This document shows positions 1 through 10,370 of a stretch of 19,520 nucleotides of DNA, piece after piece. A program made the position numbers and the translations under genes. Source of the stretch: DASVAL01 sp035649575 (GTDB lineage Bacteria; Planctomycetota; UBA1135; UBA2386); assembly GCA_035649575.1 (NCBI GenBank), contig DASRJH010000142.1, positions 1-19,520 of the forward strand, in the 5' to 3' direction. How positions within the stretch are numbered: the first letter of the stretch is position 1; the number at the start of each line of letters is the position of its first letter. The notes under the pieces are model-generated. The model was not told the origin of the DNA, made no database searches, and saw only the letters and a list, made by a program, of their open reading frames with translations.

Positions 1-422
1 TCGGGCTCGCGCACGTCGATCAGGTTGAGCGCGCGGCCTTCCGCGATCGCGGCCTGCAACGCATCCGTCGCGATGCCGCGCGGGTGCTTCATCTGCCCAC
101 TGAACGAGAGGGTCTTCAGCGAGGTATCGCCGACACCCTTCGCCCCTTCGACCGACTTGCGCACGAGGTTCGTGCGCAGCCGCTGGTTCTGCAGATCCTG
201 GCAATGAAGGTGGTAGAGCAGGAACCCGCAGCTGACCGACAACAGGAGTCCCACCGAGACAAGGAAGGGCCAGCGCGACGTCGGTCGGACCGCGGCGCCA
301 CCGACCGTGCTCCGGCGCCGCACGAAAGCACCACCACCGAGTGCCAGTGCGAGCAGTCCGAGCATCTGCCCGGCACTCGCAAACAGGTTCAGAAGGACGT
401 CAGGAGAGGGGATTGCCAGCAC
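1..422 (-). CDS. Membrane-anchored rhodanese-like domain protein (partial, 3' end beyond left edge)
   Basis: The frame is open from a GTG at 422 to the window edge and gives the first 140 residues. A GGAGG lies 9 nt upstream of this GTG and supports the start. Two hydrophobic stretches, about residues 10-33 and 51-70, look like membrane helices separated by a short basic loop (RRR). The visible C-terminal end reads ALNLIDVREPE, the hallmark opening of a rhodanese domain, in which the Asp-Val-Arg segment precedes the active-site loop. The catalytic Cys loop would lie beyond the edge, so sulfurtransferase activity cannot be judged. Rhodanese domains move sulfane sulfur or act as non-catalytic binding modules; this one would sit at the inner membrane. 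It lies 212 bp downstream of the lipoprotein cluster on the same strand and probably has its own promoter. The family assignment rests on a short motif and is moderate. Confidence 0.6.
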   Translation of the reverse strand, partial: MLAIPSPDVLLNLFASAGQMLGLLALALGGGAFVRRRSTVGGAAVRPTSRWPFLVSVGLLLSVSCGFLLYHLHCQDLQNQRLRTNLVRKSVEGAKGVGDTSLKTLSFSGQMKHPRGIATDALQAAIAEGRALNLIDVREP

Positions 423-431
423 GGTGAGCTA

Positions 432-436
432 CCTCC
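432..436 (-). promoter_or_regulatory. Ribosome binding site deciding a GTG start at 422
   Basis: GGAGG on the minus strand, 9 nt before the GTG at 422. It sets the start of the rhodanese-like protein, which has no nearby ATG at its N-terminus. Confidence 0.6.
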
Positions 437-480
437 GGCCGGCTGAACCTGCGTCTTGTCGTTTTCTTAACTGGCCGTGG

Positions 481-519
481 AAAAAACAGCTGGGATTGCG
501 CGTCCGGCGTCACCGGACG
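481..519 (-). terminator. Possible terminator after the lipoprotein cluster
   Basis: A 7-bp perfect GC-rich stem (501-507 with 513-519, loop of 5) is followed on the minus strand, after 14 nt, by six T (481-486). It lies downstream of the minus-strand stop at 635 and upstream of the rhodanese-like gene. The gap between stem and T-run is longer than in a standard intrinsic terminator, so the call is weak. Confidence 0.3.
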
Positions 520-634
520 GCCGCCTCCGAGCCTGCTGGCGTGGTCATCGGCCGCTGGCCGCCTGGATCGGGACCGAGTCACAGTTCTCGGTCCCACATC
601 GACTTGCAGCCAAGTGCGGCTCGGCCTTCGAGGC

Positions 635-1098
635 TCACATCCGCACCGTCGTCAACGCGGCGCGAACGTCGTCGACCCGGGTCGCAAAAACTTCGGCGCG
701 CGCGACGAACTCGACAACCGTGATGTCGCTGCCGGACGCCCAGACGGCAGCGAGGTAGCCAATGCGGTCCCCGCGCACATTGGCCGCACACTCGAACCAG
801 GTCCCCAATCCGAGGCTCGCGTTGACGTCGCCCTTCTTGACCAGTTCGTAGCCGCGTTTCGTCGTGAACTCGTGTTCGAGCACGCCGACCCAGAACGCGA
901 GCGGCGCCTCGTTGCGGTCGGAGAACTGGCGGATCCAGACCCGCGCGTCGTCCGCAGTGACCGCCTGGAAGTCGTGGCGGCCTTCGAGCTCGAGGAGTCC
1001 TTCGGCAGGTCCATGCGTGCGGTGGCACAACCGGCCAGCGCGACACACAGCAGCGGGATGACTTGCCACGCCGGAGCCCGCGTGGATCGCGGGCTCAT
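635..1098 (-). pseudogene. Small lipoprotein, frame broken by an apparent 1-base deletion near 1000
   Basis: The ATG at 1098 overlaps the stop of the upstream DUF4349 gene (ATGA) and has GGAGG 7 nt upstream, so this start is convincing. The first frame encodes a short basic N-terminus, a hydrophobic core and a lipobox LAGC with Cys24, followed by TARMDLPK. After codon 33 this frame turns into Ser/Arg-rich low-complexity sequence. From the same point a second frame reads GLLELEGRHDFQAV and continues as ordinary protein to a TGA at 635. One extra G in the AAGG at 999-1002 would join the two into a 154-residue lipoprotein. Without it, the body frame has only an unsupported GTG at 1069 and no signal peptide. 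The family is not recognised. The break may be a sequencing indel or a real mutation. Confidence 0.65.
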
Positions 1099-1934
1099 CG
1101 GAAGTCCTCCACGACGCGCTCGGCGCCGATGCGGTTGATCCACGGGAAGCGGCTCGGCTGACGCGCCCCTTTCTTGACCGGTGCGTCGGCCAGGGCCTGG
1201 AAGGTCGCCGACAGCGTCGACAGCGCGACCTGGTCCGCCAGGAACTTCTTGCGCCCCTCCATGCGCTCGATCTCTTCGGTGAGGCGACGCAGTTCGGCCT
1301 CGACCTTGAGGATGTCCTCGACCTTGTCGGCCTTCTGCAGCACCTCGAGCAGGCGGTCGCGCGCCTTGCGGGCGTTGTCGAGCCGGATGCCGAGATCGAC
1401 GAACTCCTCGGTCACGTCTGCGGCCTGTCGCGACTCGAACAGGACGCGCCCGGCTTGTTTTACCCACGCGAACGCCGCCTCGAAGTGTTGCACGGGCACG
1501 CGCACGACCAGCGTGTGATCGGTCTGGCTCTGCAGGTGCCCACCCCACGCGACGACCTGGTCGCGGAAGCTCGTCATGGACTCCTCGGGGCGCGCCACCT
1601 CGACGCGCAGTTCGCCGCGGTGCACCAGCATCCGTTCAGGCAGCTCGCGCGGGGGAGAGAGAGCCGACGGCACGGGCAGGCTGGTCTCGCCGCCCTCCGC
1701 CTCGAACGCGTTCATTGTGGGAGCGGGCTTGGGGCTGGCAACGAGGCCGTTGGTCACCTCGTCCAGCGTGGTGGAGGTGCCCATGTTGCCTGACGCAAAG
1801 GAGCGGCCCCCATCGGCCGAGCCAAAGTCGTCCATGTCGAGGCCGCCGCTCGCATTGCTGAAGTCGTCCGGCGCCTGACAGGCCACGAACAGCAGCGTGA
1901 ACAGGAACGGCCAGAACCCCGGTCGGTATCGCAT
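1095..1934 (-). CDS. DUF4349 domain lipoprotein
   Basis: This is a 279-residue protein. The start chosen is the ATG at 1934, with AGGAG 7 nt upstream; it gives a type II signal (MRYRPGFWPFLFTLLFVAC) with lipobox FVAC. About residues 20-100 are a Gly/Ser/Asp/Pro-rich linker. The second half matches DUF4349: an RGELRVEV strand, GGHLQSQ, LVVRVPVQHF, then DVTEEFVDLGIRLDNARKARDRLLEVL and a long coiled coil (VEDILKVEAELRRLTEEIERMEGRKKFL). Many DUF4349 proteins end with a membrane helix. This one lacks it and appears to be held at the envelope by its lipid anchor instead. Its function is unknown; the coiled coil suggests oligomerisation. Its stop overlaps the start of the downstream lipoprotein, so the two are translationally coupled and perhaps act together. 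Confidence 0.88.
   Translation of the reverse strand: MRYRPGFWPFLFTLLFVACQAPDDFSNASGGLDMDDFGSADGGRSFASGNMGTSTTLDEVTNGLVASPKPAPTMNAFEAEGGETSLPVPSALSPPRELPERMLVHRGELRVEVARPEESMTSFRDQVVAWGGHLQSQTDHTLVVRVPVQHFEAAFAWVKQAGRVLFESRQAADVTEEFVDLGIRLDNARKARDRLLEVLQKADKVEDILKVEAELRRLTEEIERMEGRKKFLADQVALSTLSATFQALADAPVKKGARQPSRFPWINRIGAERVVEDFR
1106..1110 (-). promoter_or_regulatory. Ribosome binding site for the frame-broken lipoprotein
   Basis: GGAGG on the minus strand, 7 nt before the ATG at 1098, inside the last codons of the DUF4349 gene. It shows that the signal-peptide frame, not the GTG at 1069, is the genuine start. Confidence 0.65.
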
Positions 1935-2004
1935 GTGCGTTCTCCTGACGCCGAGCAAGGAAGGGAGCGCCGTTCTACCATGCTCACGTAGGATCGTCAC
2001 TGTC

Positions 2005-4029
2005 ATGAACGCACCCGTCGGCTCCCTGCTCCTCACCCTGTCGTTATACCCGGCCCCCCAGGACCCGCCGCGTGCGGCCCCCACGCCGCCCGCGCGCATC
2101 GAGTGGCAACGTTCGCTGCCAGATGCGCTCGCCGTGCAGAAGGAGACGGGCCTGCCGCTGCTCGTCGTGGTCAACATGGACGGCGAGAACTTCAACGAAC
2201 AATTCGCCGGCAGGGTCTACGTGGAACCCGCGTTCGTCGAATCGACGCGCGGCTACGTCTGTATCGTCGCCTCGCCCGACCGCCACACCACGCGCGACTA
2301 CGACGCGCTGGGCCGCCGCGTCGAGTGCCCGCGGTTCCCGGGCTGTACGTGCAGCGAGCACATCAACATCGAACCCGAGCTGTTCACGCGCTACTTCAAC
2401 GGCACTCGCAATGCGCCACGGCACGTCGGCGTGTCGAAGGAGGGCAAGATCCTGTTCGACCGCTTCCTCGACGCAGCCATGGAGACGGCGATCGACGCGA
2501 TCGCGCAACACCGCGGCAAGCCGAAGGACAAGCCGCCAGGCGATACGCTCGACGAGTTGCTGACGCGCCGCGACGCGAAAGCCCGGCGCGCGCTCGAGCA
2601 GATGTACGAGAAGGGCGACCAGGCCCAGAAGCGCAAGATCCTCGCGGCAGCGGCCACGGCCAAGAACGAGCCATTCGACCTGCTGCGCATCGCGCTGCGC
2701 GACGAAGACCCCGCGATCTTCGGTGCCGCGGCTGCGGCGCTGGCCGCGGTCGCGACGAAGGACGCGTTGATCGACCTCGAGGACGCGCTTGCGCGCACCG
2801 ACGACGCGGCGCTCGCGAAGGCGCTGCAGACCCGGCTCGGCGATATCGGCCAGACCGACAAGGGTGCTCGGAGGCTGCACGCGCACTTCGCCGAGAAGAG
2901 CGACGCGCGCTTCAGCGTGCCGTGGCGCAACGAATGGACGCCGGCCGCGTTCGACGCGAGCTCGCGCGAGTCGATCGAAGCCGTTCTCGACCAGTGTGAG
3001 GCCAAGCTGCGCGCGACGCCCGACGACGACGGCGTCCGCCTCCTGATGGCGACGGCGCAGGCAGCGGGTGGTTGCCTGCTGGCCACTTCGGGCGCCAAGG
3101 GTGTCGAGTTGTGGTTCGAAGACGCGCAACGCAGCGCCGGCAAGGTGAAGGCGCAGCCGTTGCAAGCCGAGGCCAAGGCCGTGACCGCCATCGCCGCATG
3201 GATGCGCGGCGAGGGTGACGCAGCGCAACGCGCGCTCGCAGTGGCTCTCGGCACGGCGAACAGCGACCGCAAGCCCGATGCCTGGCTGGCTTCGACCGTC
3301 CTCGACGTCGTCGTGCAGACGACGGCCGGCGCCGCCTACGCGAAGGCGACCGCGGATGCCACCGCGAACCTGGGCCCGGAGCTCGAACGCACGCGTCTCG
3401 CGTTGCAACTGCAGACCGAACACAATGGCGGCGGCGAGGCGGCGTCCCTCGTCGGCATCGGACTCTTCGAGCATGTCGGCCTGCGCGCGAAGGCGCGCCA
3501 GTATTTCGAGGCGCTCGTCAAGAGGTTCCCGACCTCGCCGGCCGTGCACGAGCGCTGGCGCAATCGCCTGTTCGTCGACTTCGGTGCGGAAGCGACGCGC
3601 AAATGGTACGCACAGTTCGCCGCGAGTGCGAAGGATCCGGCCTCCGCACAATGGTTCGCGGGCTACGCGTCGCTCGTTGCCGGCGAGCAACACACGCGCG
3701 ACGAGCGCAACGCATTGGCGATGAAGGCCTACACCGACGCGATCGAACGCTTCGCCAAGAGCGCGGCCGCCAATCCGGACTTCGTCGACAACAGCAATCA
3801 CTTCGCGGTGCTGTCCTACGGCGGTCGCGCGGTCCTGCGCCAGGCAGCCGGCGATGGCGCGGGCGCCGTCGACGACCTCATGCGCGCCGCCGAGTTGCGT
3901 CCCGCGAGCCTCGACGAGAACGACGGTCTGCAGCGCAAACCGCGCGCGATCGCCGGCCGCGTCGCGCGCGAGCTCACGCAGCAGGGCAAGACGGAGCTCG
4001 CCGAGAAGCTGAAGCCGATCGTGCTGTGA
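2005..4029 (+). CDS. Exported thioredoxin-like / HEAT-TPR-like repeat protein
   Basis: This is a 674-residue protein. The ATG at 2005 is chosen because it begins a short signal-like hydrophobic stretch (MNAPVGSLLLTLSLYPAP) followed by a Pro/Ala-rich spacer. Residues about 35-170 resemble a thioredoxin-fold module: an EWQRSLPDALAVQKETGLPLLVVV strand-helix pattern, and a late RHVGVSKEGKILFDRF strand pair. The usual CxxC is absent; NMDGENFN occupies that position. The only nearby cysteines are Cys108, Cys114 and Cys116. Residues about 205-300 are Ala-rich helical pairs resembling HEAT repeats, and the rest is helical with TPR-like character (for example AVDDLMRAAELRPASL). The protein probably scaffolds or binds partners in the periplasm rather than acting as a disulfide reductase. 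It diverges from the DUF4349 gene across a 70-bp gap. The exact function is not recognised. Confidence 0.8.
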   Translation: MNAPVGSLLLTLSLYPAPQDPPRAAPTPPARIEWQRSLPDALAVQKETGLPLLVVVNMDGENFNEQFAGRVYVEPAFVESTRGYVCIVASPDRHTTRDYDALGRRVECPRFPGCTCSEHINIEPELFTRYFNGTRNAPRHVGVSKEGKILFDRFLDAAMETAIDAIAQHRGKPKDKPPGDTLDELLTRRDAKARRALEQMYEKGDQAQKRKILAAAATAKNEPFDLLRIALRDEDPAIFGAAAAALAAVATKDALIDLEDALARTDDAALAKALQTRLGDIGQTDKGARRLHAHFAEKSDARFSVPWRNEWTPAAFDASSRESIEAVLDQCEAKLRATPDDDGVRLLMATAQAAGGCLLATSGAKGVELWFEDAQRSAGKVKAQPLQAEAKAVTAIAAWMRGEGDAAQRALAVALGTANSDRKPDAWLASTVLDVVVQTTAGAAYAKATADATANLGPELERTRLALQLQTEHNGGGEAASLVGIGLFEHVGLRAKARQYFEALVKRFPTSPAVHERWRNRLFVDFGAEATRKWYAQFAASAKDPASAQWFAGYASLVAGEQHTRDERNALAMKAYTDAIERFAKSAAANPDFVDNSNHFAVLSYGGRAVLRQAAGDGAGAVDDLMRAAELRPASLDENDGLQRKPRAIAGRVARELTQQGKTELAEKLKPIVL

Positions 4030-4071
4030 GGTCGTTCGTCGAGTCGCGGGCCACGCCGATGCGGCGCCCGT

Positions 4072-5652
4072 TCATTCGCGTCGCGCCGTCACGCGACTCA
4101 GCAACCGCCTGAAGCCCGTGCTGTCGATGTGCCGCCACGGTTGGCCGATCGTGCGCTGCAGCGCGCGCAGCCGCGCCTGACATGCAGAAGCGTAGCCGCC
4201 GATCGCCTTGCTCGCCTCGGGCGCCAGGGCTCGTGCGCTGCGCAGCAGGAACGCCTGCAGGCGCTGGAGCGCCACATCCGTGTCGTGCAGTTCGCCGACG
4301 TGGTCCTGCAACGCCACGATGTCGGCAACGAGCTTCTCGGCGCGTGGACCGAGAACTTCGAGGAAGAACTCGAGCGCGTAGCGCAGCCGCTTGCCCTCGA
4401 TGCGCAGCGCGTGCAGCGTCTCCACGGTCGCCCACGGCAGGACCGCCGCGTATGCGCGCACTGCGTCGTAGCGTTGCCAGACGACCTGCGGCAATTCGTC
4501 CTGGACGCGGCTCGGTAATCCGGCCGGTGCTTGCAGTCCGGCTCCCCCTGTGGCCAGGAACTCGAAGTACGACTGCTTGAAAGCCCGATACTCCTCGCTG
4601 CCGAGGTGCGCGATCAACTCGCCGCGCGCGGCTTCGCGTTCGCCGAGCCAGTCGTCGAGCAACGGCTGCAACGCCTCGTCTGTCCCGGCCGGCTGCGATG
4701 TTTGATATGCTCGCAGTGCGTCCAGCTGCACGTCGAGGTCGCGCACGACGCCGAGCGACCCGGCGAGCCGGCGCAACTCGCGGCGGAACGGGCGGATGAC
4801 CTTGCGCTTGTAGCAGGGCGCGAAGATGCGGAAGGCGGCGCGCTGCCGGCGCGAGGCCACGCGCATGTCGTGCAACGCATCGATGTCGCCGCCGCGCGTT
4901 CCCTCCTCGTGCTCGAGCATGCCTTCGAAGTGAAGGCGCAGGACCGCGCGCCCCGCTTCGGCCATGGGCATGTCGGCGCGCACCGCGGGCGACTTGCGTT
5001 TTTCAGGCGGGGAGCGCTCGGCGGCAGCGGGCGTTCCGTCGAGCAGAGCCAGAGCACGTTCGAGCCTGGATGGACCGGCCGGTCGGAGTTCGTAGACCTC
5101 GAGCGCCTCGCCCATTGCCCGCAGATCGTCGAGTGTTCCGAGCAGTCCTAGTTCGATCTCGATCTCGTGGCCGGTGCTCTGGTCCGGCCCGAAAGCGACC
5201 GGGTCCAGGCACAGCTCGCCGACGCGGCGCTCGCCGTGCCAGAGTTCGCGCCGCGCGCGTCGTTGGTGGATGACGAGCAGTTCGACGAGCGGTTTCGAGT
5301 CACTCAGCGAGAGGACCAGGTCTCGTGCGCGCCCCTCGGGCCAGGCGTGTGGCTGGCGCGCATCGGCGGCGACGTGCAGCTCGTACTCTTCGCGCTGATG
5401 TGTGGCGTCCTGCGGCGTGTTCAGGTCCTCCAGCTTGAGGAAGCAGCGGCCCTCCATCTGCCGGAGGCGGCACGCATGGCCGCCGTGGTGGAGCGCGCGG
5501 TCCGCGGTATCCAGGTAATGATCTGCGAAGACGACTTCGCCGATGGGTTCCAGCCGATACGCGCCGAGTTCCGTGATGCTCAGCAGGTGCGCGAACGTGC
5601 GTGCGTCGGGAACCGTGTACTTCGCTTCGATCTCGAGTCGCGTGGCGCACAT
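4072..5652 (-). CDS. CYTH-CHAD domain protein (inorganic polyphosphate/triphosphate-related)
   Basis: This is a 526-residue protein with two recognisable domains. Residues 1 to about 190 are a CYTH domain; the diagnostic ExExK motif is EIEAK (Glu7, Glu9, Lys11), followed by alternating charged strands such as ACRLRQMEGRCFLKLED and HEIEIELG. CYTH enzymes bind triphosphate groups with divalent metal in a beta-tunnel. After a Pro/Ala/Glu linker (about 200-230), the C-terminal half is a CHAD helical domain with its two signature helices, LHDMRVASRRQRAAFRIF and LHALRIEGKRLRYALEFF. CHAD domains bind polyphosphate. The product is therefore probably a cytoplasmic tripolyphosphatase or polyphosphate-associated protein. 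The ATG at 5652 sits where CYTH proteins begin but has no clear ribosome binding site. The frame stays open upstream to 6093, and an alternative ATG at 6000 has a strong one. The gene converges with its left neighbour across a 42-bp gap. Confidence 0.88.
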   Translation of the reverse strand: MCATRLEIEAKYTVPDARTFAHLLSITELGAYRLEPIGEVVFADHYLDTADRALHHGGHACRLRQMEGRCFLKLEDLNTPQDATHQREEYELHVAADARQPHAWPEGRARDLVLSLSDSKPLVELLVIHQRRARRELWHGERRVGELCLDPVAFGPDQSTGHEIEIELGLLGTLDDLRAMGEALEVYELRPAGPSRLERALALLDGTPAAAERSPPEKRKSPAVRADMPMAEAGRAVLRLHFEGMLEHEEGTRGGDIDALHDMRVASRRQRAAFRIFAPCYKRKVIRPFRRELRRLAGSLGVVRDLDVQLDALRAYQTSQPAGTDEALQPLLDDWLGEREAARGELIAHLGSEEYRAFKQSYFEFLATGGAGLQAPAGLPSRVQDELPQVVWQRYDAVRAYAAVLPWATVETLHALRIEGKRLRYALEFFLEVLGPRAEKLVADIVALQDHVGELHDTDVALQRLQAFLLRSARALAPEASKAIGGYASACQARLRALQRTIGQPWRHIDSTGFRRLLSRVTARRE

Positions 5653-6079
5653 GAGTCGTGCATCGGAGATTAGCCGGTGGAAGCTCGAGGTTGCACCGCC
5701 CTTCCCGTCCAGGGCGGCGAGGAACACTCCCTTACCTGGTCTTCGCATCCCAGAGCTGCGCCTGGGCCCGCCGGTCGTACCGGCCGCGGAAGAATCGTCG
5801 TAGCCGCCCATGGAGAGTCGGTTCTCGAGGCAGCTTGGCTCGCGGAGAAACAGGAGACGTCGCAACGCGCGCATCGCACAGGAGCAACGACCCAGTCGGC
5901 GTTGCGACGTCTCCTGAGCAGGCAACGCACCAGCGAGGCGGCCGTTGCTCGGGCGCGTCCGCGAGCCACGCACATGGTTCGCGGCGCCGCATTCTGGCAT
6001 GATCCCCTCCTGGCCCGCAGGCCTGTAGTTGCGCGGCTTCCGGGACTTGGCGCCGGGGAGCCCGCAACACGCGACCACG
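5653..6079. other. 427-bp divergent intergenic region between CYTH-CHAD and the kinase
   Basis: I see no convincing gene here. The minus-strand frame is open, but its translation is Arg/Ser/Cys-rich and uses AGA, CTA and many codons ending in A or T, unlike the adjoining genes. Promoters for both flanking genes should lie here; I could not pick out a clear -35/-10 pair. The region contains an 18-bp inverted repeat (5851-5916) and an AGGAGG (6006-6011, minus) 5 nt before an ATG at 6000. Confidence 0.6.
5851..5916. repeat. Perfect 18-bp inverted repeat with 30-nt spacer
   Basis: The left arm 5851-5868 (caggagacgtcgcaacgc) is the exact reverse complement of the right arm 5899-5916. Each arm contains the 6-bp palindrome gacgtc. 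The spacer is 30 nt, and there is no T-run on either side, so it does not look like an intrinsic terminator. It could form an RNA stem-loop in either leader transcript or be a paired operator site. Confidence 0.85.
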
Positions 6080-9361
<3,282 letters not shown>

Positions 9362-9393
9362 GCGGGCGCGCGCCAAGGTCCTCACGCCTCGGT

Positions 9394-10260
9394 TCAGAAC
9401 CTCGCGCCGGCCGTGATACACACACCAGTGAAGTCCTCGTCGGTGCCGAAGAACACGCCGCTGTTGTAGGACTCGGTGGTCCCGAAGTTGGTCTTGTGCG
9501 AGAGGAACGACAGGCCGGCGAGCAGACCGGAGGCGAACTTGTATCGCGCCCCGATTTCCCAACCGAGCGTGAACCCATAACCGTCCTCGTCGAGCCCGCC
9601 GCCCGAGACATTCGTCGACCCCGAGCCGCAGGTGATCTCCGCGAACGCCGAGAGCTCCGCGAGCTTCCCGCCCTGGTCGTGTTGGAAGATGATGTACTCG
9701 GGTTCAGCCGAGAGGCGCACGCCGACCAGATCGCGCGAGATGGTCACCGTACTCGGCCCACCGACCGCGGCGCCGTCCTGGTCCGACGTCAGGAAGAACG
9801 GCCCGAAACGCACGGGCATCCGGAAGGTGTCGCCCATCGTCGCGCGATAGGACAGCGCCAGGAACGCGCTCGCGTCATCGAGCGACGTGCCAGACCCACC
9901 GATCTCGTCCGCGCTGGTGTAGGTCCCGCTGAAATAGACGCCGAGCTCGGACTCCCAGAAGTGCTCGCCACGCAGCCGCAGCTCATAGGCATCTTCGCTC
10001 GCGGAGGCGACCGCGGTGCCGTCGTTCACCTCGAAGTCGGTTTCGCCGATGGTCGCGGCGAGCGCAATCATCGTGCGCGGGTGGACCTGGGCGATGCTCG
10101 GCCCCTGGGGTGGAACTGCCGCGAGCGCGGCCTCCAGCCGCGTTGGCGCGTTCGCACCCGCGAACGAGCGATCCGGGTTCGGTGAAGTAGCGCACCCGAC
10201 AAACATCATTCCCAGGGGCGCGACGAGACAAGAGACCAGCTGCAATGTGGTTCTCGGCAT
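9394..10260 (-). CDS. Lipobox-bearing outer-membrane beta-barrel-like protein
   Basis: This is a 288-residue protein. The ATG at 10260 begins a signal peptide ending in a lipobox FVGC with Cys23. An AGGAGG exists at 10278-10283, but it lies 17 nt away, farther than usual. After a Pro/Ala-rich spacer (about 24-60), the chain is a run of alternating polar/hydrophobic strands with aromatic ends and acidic turns, such as AYELRLRGEHFWESELGVYFSGTYTS, LVGVRLSAEPEYIIFQ and GWEIGARYKFASGLLAGLSFL. It ends in a terminal Phe (TAGARF), as outer-membrane barrels often do. A barrel of about 10-12 strands is inferred from this pattern. Having both a lipid-anchor signal and a barrel-like body is unusual. It converges with the kinase gene across 32 bp and diverges from the Clp_N-PepE gene. 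A possible promoter (TTGAAT at 10314-10319, TAGCAT at 10292-10297, 16-nt spacing) lies upstream. No specific family is recognised. Confidence 0.75.
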   Translation of the reverse strand: MPRTTLQLVSCLVAPLGMMFVGCATSPNPDRSFAGANAPTRLEAALAAVPPQGPSIAQVHPRTMIALAATIGETDFEVNDGTAVASASEDAYELRLRGEHFWESELGVYFSGTYTSADEIGGSGTSLDDASAFLALSYRATMGDTFRMPVRFGPFFLTSDQDGAAVGGPSTVTISRDLVGVRLSAEPEYIIFQHDQGGKLAELSAFAEITCGSGSTNVSGGGLDEDGYGFTLGWEIGARYKFASGLLAGLSFLSHKTNFGTTESYNSGVFFGTDEDFTGVCITAGARF

Positions 10261-10370
10261 GGCTTGGACAGTGGGGTCCTCCTGGCGCGGGATGCTAGAT
10301 AGCTGCCCGGCGGATTCAACTTTCGCGGCGTTTCGGTTGGCTGCGTATGCTGCCGGCAACCACTCACGCC

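Noticed and set aside
2044..3801. A 585-codon minus-strand open frame antisense to the thioredoxin-like gene
   Set aside because: Arg/Val/Ala-rich antisense shadow without domains; the plus-strand frame has a signal peptide and structured repeats.
4041..4099. An 8-bp inverted repeat (gagtcgcg / cgcgactc) across the gap between convergent genes
   Set aside because: It is short, has a 43-nt spacer and one arm inside the CYTH-CHAD coding region; easily chance at this GC content.
9363..9374. GC-only palindrome just after the kinase stop
   Set aside because: It has no loop and no T-run, and simple GC palindromes are frequent in this sequence.
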